Source of the DNA: Terriglobia bacterium
GTDB taxonomy: Bacteria > Acidobacteriota > Terriglobia > Terriglobales > Acidobacteriaceae
Assembly: GCA_032252755.1 (NCBI GenBank)
Contig: JAVUPY010000093.1
Coordinates: forward strand, 62,001-126,000
Direction: 5' to 3'
Length of the DNA: 64,000 nt
Position 1 is the stretch's first letter, and each line of letters opens with the position of its first letter. Shown piece by piece: positions 16,356 through 23,988 of the stretch. A program made the position numbers and the translations under genes. The notes beneath the pieces were generated by a model, which saw only the letters and a list, made by a program, of their open reading frames with translations, did not search any database and was not told where the DNA came from.

Positions 16356-17441
16356 GACCTGAGTTTTTTCCGCAGCATCAAGGTCCGCCCACATCTTCTC
16401 GGCCTCTTTCTCAGTGCCGTAGAGCAGAATGTGCAGTTGTTCGACATTTGGTTTGAATGGCTTTTCCTTTGCCGTCACCGATAGTTTCGACCCGTATGCA
16501 TTGTGCTCAAGAAGTTCTGCCGACCCCTGATTTGCTGTGGTGGGAGGTATGGTTTTGTCCGACGTACCCATGTACAAGTTGACTGCTACGGCGTGGTGCT
16601 TCAGCAAGAACCCGATGTGGGGGGCGGTTGGGAACGATCCCACTCCGGACATCGCTGACGCCTTCGTGGCGAATTTCCACCAGTTATTCACGGCGTACTG
16701 AATGACGTCCTTGGTCTGCGCTCCCACTTTGTCTGCGAGCATCTTCAGTTGTCCGCGGTCTCGTCCCGTCAACTGCTTTTGAAAGCCTCCGCCAACGCTC
16801 GCAATGCGAGACTGCCAGAATGAGACGAGACTTGAGAGGGGCACCGCCTCGTTCTGTAACAATTTCATCTTTTCTTCTTGCTCTTGTTGTTCGGTCTTTT
16901 CTCCCTCTTCCTCCTGCTGCTTGTTCTTGGTTTTCTCCTGTTCGTTCTTTGCGCAGTTCACTGCGCAGGTTCTTATGTCGGTAATCTCTGTTGTTATTTC
17001 TGTATATGGCTGTACCTTAGGGGTACACCCCACTGTACCCTTTAGGGTCATCTCGGTTTGTCCTTTGGCCCCTTCGCTTGCTAGCCCAAGAGCCTTCTGC
17101 AGGTTCTCCTGCAAAAGACGGGTGTGGCTCATGGCAATTCCTCCAAATTTCATGACCCGGACTTCCACGAGACCTTTCTGTTTCAACACAGACATGGCCC
17201 GCAGATACTGCTTGCGGGTGATCCCGCACTCTGTCATCCATTCTTCTCGAGTCTTCGCCACCCACAAGAAGCCCTGACGCCGGACGCGCAGTTTGCTTTT
17301 GCCCACCTTGTTTGGCTCGTGCCAAAACACGATTTGGGACAGCAAAGCTCCTACAATCAAATCGCCGCCAATTTTAATGAGTTCCGGTCTTATTACGATT
17401 GGTTGTTGCGCGATGAGGATAGCGCCAAGACTATTCGACAT
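16341..17441 (-). CDS. Winged-helix replication-initiator-like protein
   Basis: A 366-aa protein next to the right attachment site. The N-terminal region (GDLIVGALLSQIVFWHEPNK, then WVAKTREEWMTECGITRKQY) resembles the winged-helix DNA-binding domain of phage and plasmid replication proteins. A low-complexity Glu/Gln/Lys linker (about residues 180-205) follows, then a helical C-terminal half (LSSLVSFWQSRIASVGGGFQ, DVIQYAVNNWWKFATK) reminiscent of helicase-loader partners. ATG 17441 follows GAGG; an upstream TTG would give an atypical leader. It suggests that the island can replicate after excision, but this is inferred. Confidence 0.62.
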   Translation of the reverse strand: MSNSLGAILIAQQPIVIRPELIKIGGDLIVGALLSQIVFWHEPNKVGKSKLRVRRQGFLWVAKTREEWMTECGITRKQYLRAMSVLKQKGLVEVRVMKFGGIAMSHTRLLQENLQKALGLASEGAKGQTEMTLKGTVGCTPKVQPYTEITTEITDIRTCAVNCAKNEQEKTKNKQQEEEGEKTEQQEQEEKMKLLQNEAVPLSSLVSFWQSRIASVGGGFQKQLTGRDRGQLKMLADKVGAQTKDVIQYAVNNWWKFATKASAMSGVGSFPTAPHIGFLLKHHAVAVNLYMGTSDKTIPPTTANQGSAELLEHNAYGSKLSVTAKEKPFKPNVEQLHILLYGTEKEAEKMWADLDAAEKTQVSAEL

Positions 17442-17482
17442 ACTTCGTGCCTCGTTTTCGGGGAGCAAACGGTGAGTCTCGT

Positions 17483-17503
17483 GCAATCAGTCTGCAATCA
17501 GTT
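17483..17503 (+). repeat. Paired GCAATCAGT repeats, right end (arm-type site candidate)
   Basis: GCAATCAGT at 17483-17491 and GCAATCAGTT at 17494-17503, spaced 11 bp. The same word is paired at 5101-5122 near the left end, in the same orientation. Likely recognised by the integrase N-terminal domain. Confidence 0.6.
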
Positions 17504-17584
17504 AACGTGAACCACCCTGCTCTTGCGTATACTTCCGTTGCCGTCCGTGCTCTGTAAGTACTTCTGTTTACGTTTGCAGGCGGA

Positions 17585-17608
17585 TTCGACTCGCACACGC
17601 TTCCGCCA
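17585..17608 (+). repeat. attR: 24-bp copy of tRNA-Sec 3' end
   Basis: Exact copy of 5053-5076, from the T-loop to CCA, without the rest of a tRNA. It marks the distal island boundary; typical core genes resume to its right. Confidence 0.93.
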
Positions 17609-17790
17609 TTTTCATCCGAGTTTCACTCTCTTCGCTGCAGTGCAGCGGCGATCACTTTCAACCCTACTGAGCCTGTCCTTTTCCGCCGCCCTCGATTTCC
17701 ACATCCAGCCCCCGATTCATGGTCCCCCACAGCACAACAGGCGCCCCATCGCACACATCTCACCCGATAAATCCCAGAGGAGAGTTCCGT

Positions 17791-18297
17791 ATGGCCCTGT
17801 TTTCCATGGATATCAACAACCTCAAAGAATTATTCATTGCGCAATTGCGAGGCCTGTATGACGGTGAGGACCAGATCATTGATGCCTTGCCGAAACTGAT
17901 CGAGAAGGCGAACAGCCCTGAACTGAAGAGAGCTTTGCAGCAGCACCTCGACATCACACGTCAGCAGAAGGCCCGCCTGGACCAGATCTTCCAGGGCCTC
18001 GGCGAAAATGCCTCGGGACAGAGTTCGAAGGGACTGAAAGGCATTATCTCCGAAGGCGACAGCCTGGTGTCTGACGCCGAGAACGCTTCAGTACGCGACG
18101 CCACCATCATCGCCGCTGCACAGAGAGTCGAGCACTTCGAAATCGCCGGCTACGGGACGGTCAGAACCTACGCCCAGCAGCTGGGAAGACCGGAGTTCGC
18201 GCGGATCCTCGAACAGATCTTCAGCGAGGAGAAAGAAGCCGATCAGAAGCTGAGCGAAATCGCCGCCAGCATCAACATCGAAGCCAAGGCAGCTTAG
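17791..18297 (+). CDS. YciE/YciF family (DUF892) ferritin-like protein
   Basis: A 168-aa four-helix-bundle protein of the DUF892/YciE family, associated with stress responses and thought to bind a di-iron centre. Acidic and His ligands are in place: LYDGEDQIIDALPKLIEKA, an internal LQQHLDITRQQ, RVEHFEIAGYGTVRTYAQQL and FSEEKEADQKLSEIA. ATG 17791 is fixed by AGAGGAG upstream; the longer frame from 17719 is not supported. It is the first core gene after the island's right boundary and is followed by hairpins shared with a convergent gene. Confidence 0.92.
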   Translation: MALFSMDINNLKELFIAQLRGLYDGEDQIIDALPKLIEKANSPELKRALQQHLDITRQQKARLDQIFQGLGENASGQSSKGLKGIISEGDSLVSDAENASVRDATIIAAAQRVEHFEIAGYGTVRTYAQQLGRPEFARILEQIFSEEKEADQKLSEIAASINIEAKAA

Positions 18298-18308
18298 TTA
18301 AACCAGGA

Positions 18309-18380
18309 CCCATCCAGCAATGCCCCCGGATGGGACCATTAAAGCCAGACGGCAATCGGCTCGAACCTTTGCCGTCCGGC
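18309..18380. terminator. Two hairpins between convergent genes
   Basis: CCCATCC (18309-18315) pairs with GGATGGG (18328-18334), and GCCAGACGGCAA (18344-18355) pairs with TTGCCGTCCGGC (18369-18380), one mismatch. Neither has a long T-run, but they lie between convergent genes and could end transcription in both directions. Confidence 0.5.
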
Positions 18381-18425
18381 TGCTCTCAGACCAAACGTTA
18401 GTCTGGTCTTCCCCCGAGAAGGTGG

Positions 18426-21230
18426 CTACTTCTCAAAAATCTCCAGTACTGGATACATGGTCGTGGTCTCCGTAGAGATGAGTACAACCTTGTTTGGAGA
18501 AATTATGAGGAACTTCTCTTCGTATGTTCCGAACGTCGTTTGGTCTGCGCTGCCATCACCTGTTGCGCCGTTTTCAACGGCATACGAGCCGCCCACCGAC
18601 TGGTCCGGGTCATTCCTCTCGTCGGGACCGGAGTAGTCCCTCATCATGTCCCAGTTTCCATCTCCGTGGAAGTTTCTGAGCCCGGCGTCATGAACAACGT
18701 TGTTGGTGGCAGAATCCGAACTGCCCCCAAAATACTCCCCATTGAGAGTTTCGTTCGTGAAGGGAGTGCCGCTCTGGGGTTCGAAGAAACCGAATCGTAC
18801 GTCCCCACCCTCGGGAGTGTCATATTGGAGGATGAAGCCGGTGTTCGGGGCGACCAGGTATGCAATATACGAGGTGCCGTAAAAGATACTCAGGTCCATA
18901 GTTGTGCGACCGGAGGATTCGACTGTGGAGTAAACGCTGGTTCCGGCTCTGGCCCATTGACCGCCCCAGTTCTCCTCGTACATGCCCTGGCCTAAGCCGT
19001 TGGTCAGCGCAACTTGGGCAATTCCTGCGATGGTGCGGACAGGCGTCAGTGCCCTGCGAATACCCGTCATGTAGACGACTATCCCGCCGTTGAGCGATGC
19101 CGTTGAATACGGTTGTCCCGTTTGCTTCAAGATTGTTCCAATCAACAGAGGTGAATCAAATCCGATCGTGTCGGCCACCATCACGTAGAGCTCGCTGGCG
19201 TTTACCATGTAGAAGCTGAAGTTGATATTGGTTCCACTGGCAGAAACGGCAAATGTGCCACGTCCAGACGACATCCCGGTTGTCGAACTCATGGCCAGCG
19301 AACCGGTGAATGTCGCATGCCCGCTTGGTCCTCCCGAGCTGGACGAATCCAGGCTCGTGTTGCTGACGCCACCAGCACCATCCAGGTGACCTCGCGCAAT
19401 TGCCGCGTTTCTTTCATCTCCTGACACGGCCAGTCCGGATACGCCCATGACGTAATCGCCACTCAATTTAGGAAGCGAGAAATCAGAGGACGTCTGGCGT
19501 TTGAACCACCCGGAACCGTACCGGCCCGTCTCTTCAAACAAGATGAAATGACCACGGTCGCCCGTCGAACTGAGCGCAAACCGGAACTGGAAAGATTCGG
19601 TCGTGGTCAGAGTCATTACGCCGCGGTTTTCGTCGCTATTCACCTGGTACGTTCCCGTCAGCGCCTGCTTGATCGCATGGTACGTATGCCCCGTCGCATT
19701 CATGCCGTTCATGTCGATCAGGCCCGTGATGTGCCCATTGCCGTCCGCAGTCATGCTGCCGATCGCGTCAAGCGGTTTGCCGGTCGCATCCCAGCCTGTG
19801 AACGTGAACGCATACATGCCGCTTAGTTTCAAGTTCGGATCATTGATGACGGTGACCGTCGCGGTATCTGTCCGTGACGGATCGGCAACGGCTGCCGCCT
19901 TGATCGTCACTGTGGCTGGACTTGGAACCGTCGCAGGCGCTGTGTAGAGTCCCGTCGAATTGATTGTGCCGCAACTATTGCCGGTGCAACCCGTTCCGGA
20001 GACACTCCACGTTACGTTGCTGTTCGTTCCGCCCTGCACCGTGGCGCTGAACTGTTTAGTAGTACCGATATTGACGTTGGCTGTCTTTGGCGAAACCGTC
20101 ACCGTGATCGGCTTCAGAGTGACGACACCCACGTCCGCCTTCGAATTGTCCGCCACCGAAGTCGCGACCACGTTCACCGTGAACTCGCTCGAGATGGACG
20201 ATGGCGCCGTGTAGAGTCCGTTCGCATCCACCGTCCCGCAGGCTCCTCCACCGCACGAAGTTCCGGAAACGCTCCAGGTAACGGTTTTGTTCACATGATT
20301 TGCGACCGTGGCGCCGAACTGATGTGTGTCTTCCGGATACAGACTCACGGTATCGGGTGAGACGCCGATTACTATGGGATCCATCGTCACAACCGACTGC
20401 GCGGTCTTCGTATTGTCGAACGCCGAGATCGCCTTGACGATCGCCGACTGATGCGTCGTCACCAGGCTGGGTGCGTGATACATCCCCGACGCAATGCTGC
20501 CCAAGCCATTCAGGTTCCAGGTGACCCCGTTCTGTCCCGTAGGTGCGTACGAAACCGTTGGCGTGAACTGCTGGGTCGCTCCCGCTTCCATCGTCATGTC
20601 GCCCGGCGCAAGTGTGACTACCGGGGCCTTCAGAGTTACCGTGACCGTTGCCTTCTTTGTACTGTCGAAGTCGGAGGTTGCGGTCACGGTGACGGTCGCG
20701 TCCGTGGTGACCTTCGCCGGAGCAGAATAAAGACCGTTGGCATCGATGGTTCCGCCACCGGTGACGCTCCAGGTGGCGGTAGTATGCCCGCTCGGTGCAT
20801 CATCAACACTCACCGTGAACTGCTTAGTGTCAGCGCTGATCAGGGTCAAGCTGCTGTTCGGCGACACCGAAATAGCCACCGCCGACTGGGTCACCGTCGC
20901 GGTCCCGACAATGTTCGTGTCTTCCTGCGAAGTCGCTTTCACCGTCACCGTCGTGTCCGACGGAATCAATGCCGGGGCGGTGTACAGGCCGCTGCTGTTG
21001 ATCGTTCCACAACTCGAGGTCGAGCAGGTAACGCTCCAGGCAACCGCCGAGTTCAACGCGCCCGTCACTGAAACTGTGAACTGTTGAGTCTGCCCCGCGA
21101 TGACATTCGCGGTCGATGGAGAAACGGCCACGCGGACTTGGCCGCCGTCAGTCCCGCCACCACCTCCCCCACAGCTCATCACCAGCAGACCCAGGGAGAA
21201 TAGAAATAAGACTGCAAGATTCTGCTTCAT
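18426..21230 (-). CDS. Ig-repeat lipoprotein (five BIG-like repeats)
   Basis: A 934-aa predicted lipoprotein: leader MKQNLAVLFLFSLGLLVMSC with the lipobox Cys followed by a Gly run. About five Ig-like repeats of 80-90 residues follow (each starting with a TVSP-type strand and containing TKQFTATV, VTWSVSG, GTINSTGLYTAP and ATVTIKAAA variants) to about residue 465. The C-terminal half is a different beta-rich region with repeated ADGNGHITGLIDMNG-type motifs. It is a surface or periplasmic adhesion-like protein; no catalytic site is seen. It is paralogous to the next gene on the same strand, 120 bp upstream, which suggests duplication and repeat-number change. Confidence 0.8.
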   Translation of the reverse strand: MKQNLAVLFLFSLGLLVMSCGGGGGGTDGGQVRVAVSPSTANVIAGQTQQFTVSVTGALNSAVAWSVTCSTSSCGTINSSGLYTAPALIPSDTTVTVKATSQEDTNIVGTATVTQSAVAISVSPNSSLTLISADTKQFTVSVDDAPSGHTTATWSVTGGGTIDANGLYSAPAKVTTDATVTVTATSDFDSTKKATVTVTLKAPVVTLAPGDMTMEAGATQQFTPTVSYAPTGQNGVTWNLNGLGSIASGMYHAPSLVTTHQSAIVKAISAFDNTKTAQSVVTMDPIVIGVSPDTVSLYPEDTHQFGATVANHVNKTVTWSVSGTSCGGGACGTVDANGLYTAPSSISSEFTVNVVATSVADNSKADVGVVTLKPITVTVSPKTANVNIGTTKQFSATVQGGTNSNVTWSVSGTGCTGNSCGTINSTGLYTAPATVPSPATVTIKAAAVADPSRTDTATVTVINDPNLKLSGMYAFTFTGWDATGKPLDAIGSMTADGNGHITGLIDMNGMNATGHTYHAIKQALTGTYQVNSDENRGVMTLTTTESFQFRFALSSTGDRGHFILFEETGRYGSGWFKRQTSSDFSLPKLSGDYVMGVSGLAVSGDERNAAIARGHLDGAGGVSNTSLDSSSSGGPSGHATFTGSLAMSSTTGMSSGRGTFAVSASGTNINFSFYMVNASELYVMVADTIGFDSPLLIGTILKQTGQPYSTASLNGGIVVYMTGIRRALTPVRTIAGIAQVALTNGLGQGMYEENWGGQWARAGTSVYSTVESSGRTTMDLSIFYGTSYIAYLVAPNTGFILQYDTPEGGDVRFGFFEPQSGTPFTNETLNGEYFGGSSDSATNNVVHDAGLRNFHGDGNWDMMRDYSGPDERNDPDQSVGGSYAVENGATGDGSADQTTFGTYEEKFLIISPNKVVLISTETTTMYPVLEIFEK

Positions 21231-21350
21231 AGCTGTTCGCTTTCTCGCCGAATGTAGCTGTGTCTTTCAGTTCGGCGACAAATACGGTCCCCGGTACACC
21301 CAATAAGTAAGGTCCGACGAACGAGTACGAGACTCGCTCGCCGGAAAGGT

Positions 21351-23432
21351 TCACCTCTTGATAATCAGAACCATAGGATTCTCGTCGCCCGGGTCCACCG
21401 ACAGGGCGATCTCAGAGTCGAGTCCAAGCATGTAAAGCACAATCGCGCTCCCGTCTGAGAGGTTTCCTGTCGCCCTTCCATGAAGGCCAAATGCGTACGT
21501 CCCGCCAATCGGTTCTCCAACCGACTGGCCCCCTATGTCGTGAATATCTTGTGTTCCGCTGAAATGGCCGACCCCATCCGAGTAGAGAGAACCGGAAAAC
21601 ATCATCATCTCCGGCGACGGTAGCGCGAATGGACCGGAAACGTAGTCTCCCGAGAACACCGAGTTGTCGTTGGGGGCGCCACCGGGAGCCATTAACCATT
21701 GGAATCCGGCGAGCACATCCGCCCCGGCGCTCGCCATCCAGACGGATCGATCACCCGTTATCAGGTAGAACGTGACAGGAGTTGTCTGTGTCGCGCTGAG
21801 CGGGAGATCGGCAGTGCCGCGGCCATTCGGAGCGATGGTGTAGTTCGCGCTGAGATTCGAACTCGATGTGATGACACCCGCTCGATTTTGGTCGAATACA
21901 CCGTTCTGGAGATGTCCGGCACCATCGCTCGCAAAAGTGCCGGCCAGAACCGTAGATCCTCCGCCCGCGACTTTTCCCGCCATCGCGAAGATCCGCAGTA
22001 TGTCGCCCCAGGAAGCGTTGCTGTAGTTGGCCAGGGCTATCGGGAAAGATTGATAGATCTGTCCCCTCAGCAGCGGGGTGGCGGAACTGATCGGATCCAT
22101 CGAGACCATGAACATGGCCGCAGGCTCCGATGTAACAGGATAGGTTCCCGGAATATGGGACTGCCTGGTATAAACGACATAGAACGCAAAATTGATGGCA
22201 CCCAGCCCCGCGATATTCATGGCAGCGGTGCCCCGGCCGTTCGAATTCACCGCGTAGGTTCCACTCCAGAGGGCGGTGCTCGGCGGGTTCGCAGAACCAT
22301 CGTTGATGTCAATTAATCCGTCGCTGAAATGACCCGCAGCGTCAGAACTGACCCTTCCGACCGCCGCGATGCGCGACCCGGTCGAGCCTGCTCCCACGAG
22401 GCTTAAAACGTACTCGCCCGAAACCGTCGAGTTTGTAAAGCCCAGCGGGTCCTGCCGGGCAAACAGGCCGGAACTGCGCGTTCCAGTGTTGTCGAACTGG
22501 ATCATCCGGGCTTCGCTGGCGTCGGCATTCAGCGCGAAGCGAAATTTGGCGGTCCCCAGCGAACTCGTCAGAACCAATTCGCCGCGACGATCTGCCCCGA
22601 GCGTGTACGTGCCAGTAAACGCAATTTGAGAGTGAGCCCCTGACGCACCGTTGATGTCCTGCAGTCCGTTGAGCAGATGACCATTGCCATCCGCGACGAA
22701 GCTTCCGGCTGTATGCATCGCACCGCCAGCATTAAAGCCGCTCAGCAGGAATGCATAGTGACCATTCAATTCGGCCAGAGAAGAGCCACCAATCGTGACT
22801 ACTGCCGTTCCGCTCTTCGCAGAATCGGCCTGCGACGTTGCGGTGATCGTCACTGTCGCCGGGTTGGGTACCGAAGATGGTGCAGTGTATAGCCCATCCC
22901 CGGTGATCGTCCCGCAGGACGTTCCAGTGCATCCCGATCCTGTTGCAGTCCAGGTGACGGCCGTATTCGAGGTGTTTTGCACCAGAGCCGTGAATTGCTG
23001 GGTACCGCCCAGGGAAACATTGGCGCTGACGGGAGAGACCGACACTGCTATGCCGGCCAGGATCGTCACCGTTGCCGTTGCCGCCTTGGTGGAGTCGTCT
23101 TTCGACGTCGCGAGGACAGTTACAGTAGCTGGACTGGGTACAGCCGACGGCGCGGTATAGAGTCCATTTGCAATCGTGCCGCACGTAGTAGACCCGGAAC
23201 AACCGGAACCGTATACGGTCCAGGTCACCCCATTGTTTACCGGGTTTTGCACCGTTGCCGTGAATTGTTGCGTCTCCCCGGTCCTCACGCTTGCCGTTGT
23301 GGGGCTCACGGTCACGGTGAAGTCCGTCGTCTTATCTTTGCCCCCACCGCCGCCGCCGTCGCTGCTGCCACCACCGCAACCCGTCAGGAAACAAAGAGAC
23401 AAAAGGGAGAGAATTGCCAAACGGTTTCTCAT
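21351..23432 (-). CDS. Ig-repeat lipoprotein (two BIG-like repeats)
   Basis: A 693-aa paralogue of the preceding gene. ATG 23432 begins the signal peptide MRNRLAILSLLSLCFLTGC with its lipobox Cys and a Gly/Ser-rich spacer. Two Ig-like repeats (FTVTVSPTTASVRTGETQQF and the ISVSPVSANVSLGGTQQF type) occupy about residues 35-215. The remainder carries four or five copies of a beta-rich unit with GSFVADGNGHLLNGLQDING-like motifs. The shared architecture with fewer Ig repeats indicates tandem duplication. Role presumed in envelope attachment or carbohydrate contact; not established. Confidence 0.8.
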   Translation of the reverse strand: MRNRLAILSLLSLCFLTGCGGGSSDGGGGGGKDKTTDFTVTVSPTTASVRTGETQQFTATVQNPVNNGVTWTVYGSGCSGSTTCGTIANGLYTAPSAVPSPATVTVLATSKDDSTKAATATVTILAGIAVSVSPVSANVSLGGTQQFTALVQNTSNTAVTWTATGSGCTGTSCGTITGDGLYTAPSSVPNPATVTITATSQADSAKSGTAVVTIGGSSLAELNGHYAFLLSGFNAGGAMHTAGSFVADGNGHLLNGLQDINGASGAHSQIAFTGTYTLGADRRGELVLTSSLGTAKFRFALNADASEARMIQFDNTGTRSSGLFARQDPLGFTNSTVSGEYVLSLVGAGSTGSRIAAVGRVSSDAAGHFSDGLIDINDGSANPPSTALWSGTYAVNSNGRGTAAMNIAGLGAINFAFYVVYTRQSHIPGTYPVTSEPAAMFMVSMDPISSATPLLRGQIYQSFPIALANYSNASWGDILRIFAMAGKVAGGGSTVLAGTFASDGAGHLQNGVFDQNRAGVITSSSNLSANYTIAPNGRGTADLPLSATQTTPVTFYLITGDRSVWMASAGADVLAGFQWLMAPGGAPNDNSVFSGDYVSGPFALPSPEMMMFSGSLYSDGVGHFSGTQDIHDIGGQSVGEPIGGTYAFGLHGRATGNLSDGSAIVLYMLGLDSEIALSVDPGDENPMVLIIKR

Positions 23433-23504
23433 GGCTACTCGCTTTCTGTCGGACCTCTTACTTCGAGTCCGGTATCCAAATGGCCACCTCATTGGCGCCC
23501 GTAC

Positions 23505-23536
23505 AAAAAAGGCGACCGGAATGTCCCCCGGTCGCC
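23505..23536 (-). terminator. Strong rho-independent terminator, minus strand
   Basis: Perfect 9-bp stem GGCGACCGG/CCGGTCGCC (plus 23511-23519 and 23528-23536) with an 8-nt loop. On the minus strand it is followed by six T (plus 23505-23510). It ends transcription entering from the right, ahead of the Ig-repeat gene. Confidence 0.85.
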
Positions 23537-23988
23537 TTCTCCCGTTCAGTTGCTGGAATCGACTGGCGGTTGAATCAGTCGAGGGGTCGCGCTACCTGAC
23601 GAGACGTCGACCATGAGGTCGGAGTGCGGGCGGATTGGTGTTGGCCACGTCGTCCTCCCCGCATCCTTCGCCAGGATCGCCGCCATCCAGCAGACTGAAG
23701 CAAGCTAAGTTCAGCCCGACTGGCGGAGTCTTTGTTTGTCGCTGAGGTCCTGCCCGCACACAGAAAATCTCGGATTCACAACCGGGATTCGGACTGCGGC
23801 TAACTCTCTGGCCGGGAGGACGTGCCAACACCGACGCGAACTATCGCGGTGAGCAATCAGAAATACAAGTTAAAGGGGGTTACAAATCGAACCGGCTGTT
23901 TGTGTAAAACGATCAGCAACTTACGACCCCGTGGCTTGGCCGATTTAACAGTTAAACCGCCACTTGATTCTGAAGTTCTCGGAGTCTC
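23537..23988. other. 450-bp interval with only weak short ORFs
   Basis: The minus-strand terminator at 23505 implies a transcript from this side. Candidates are a 46-codon frame from ATG 23686 to a stop at 23546, ending 9 bp before the hairpin, or read-through from the TolB/TPR gene. The short frame lacks a ribosome binding site and any known motif. A small RNA is equally possible. Confidence 0.35.

Larger units (their letters stand above)
5053..17608. mobile_element. Integrative genomic island in the tRNA-Sec gene
   Basis: A roughly 12.5-kb element bounded by an exact 24-bp direct repeat that is the tRNA-Sec 3' end (5053-5076 and 17585-17608). A tyrosine integrase lies immediately inside the tRNA-proximal end, with an excisionase-like gene coupled to it. 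Paired GCAATCAGT repeats occur just inside both ends. The cargo looks accessory: methyltransferase, restriction enzyme, DGQHR protein, DUF3800, XRE regulators, a second recombinase and a replication-like protein. By eye the interior is more AT-rich than the flanks. No conjugation or structural phage genes are seen, so it is a small site-specific island or satellite-like element, not a full prophage. Confidence 0.92.

Noticed and set aside
23592-23831. 79-codon minus-strand frame ahead of the strong terminator
   Set aside because: Needs a GTG start without ribosome binding site and has no homologous pattern; kept only as part of the unassigned interval.
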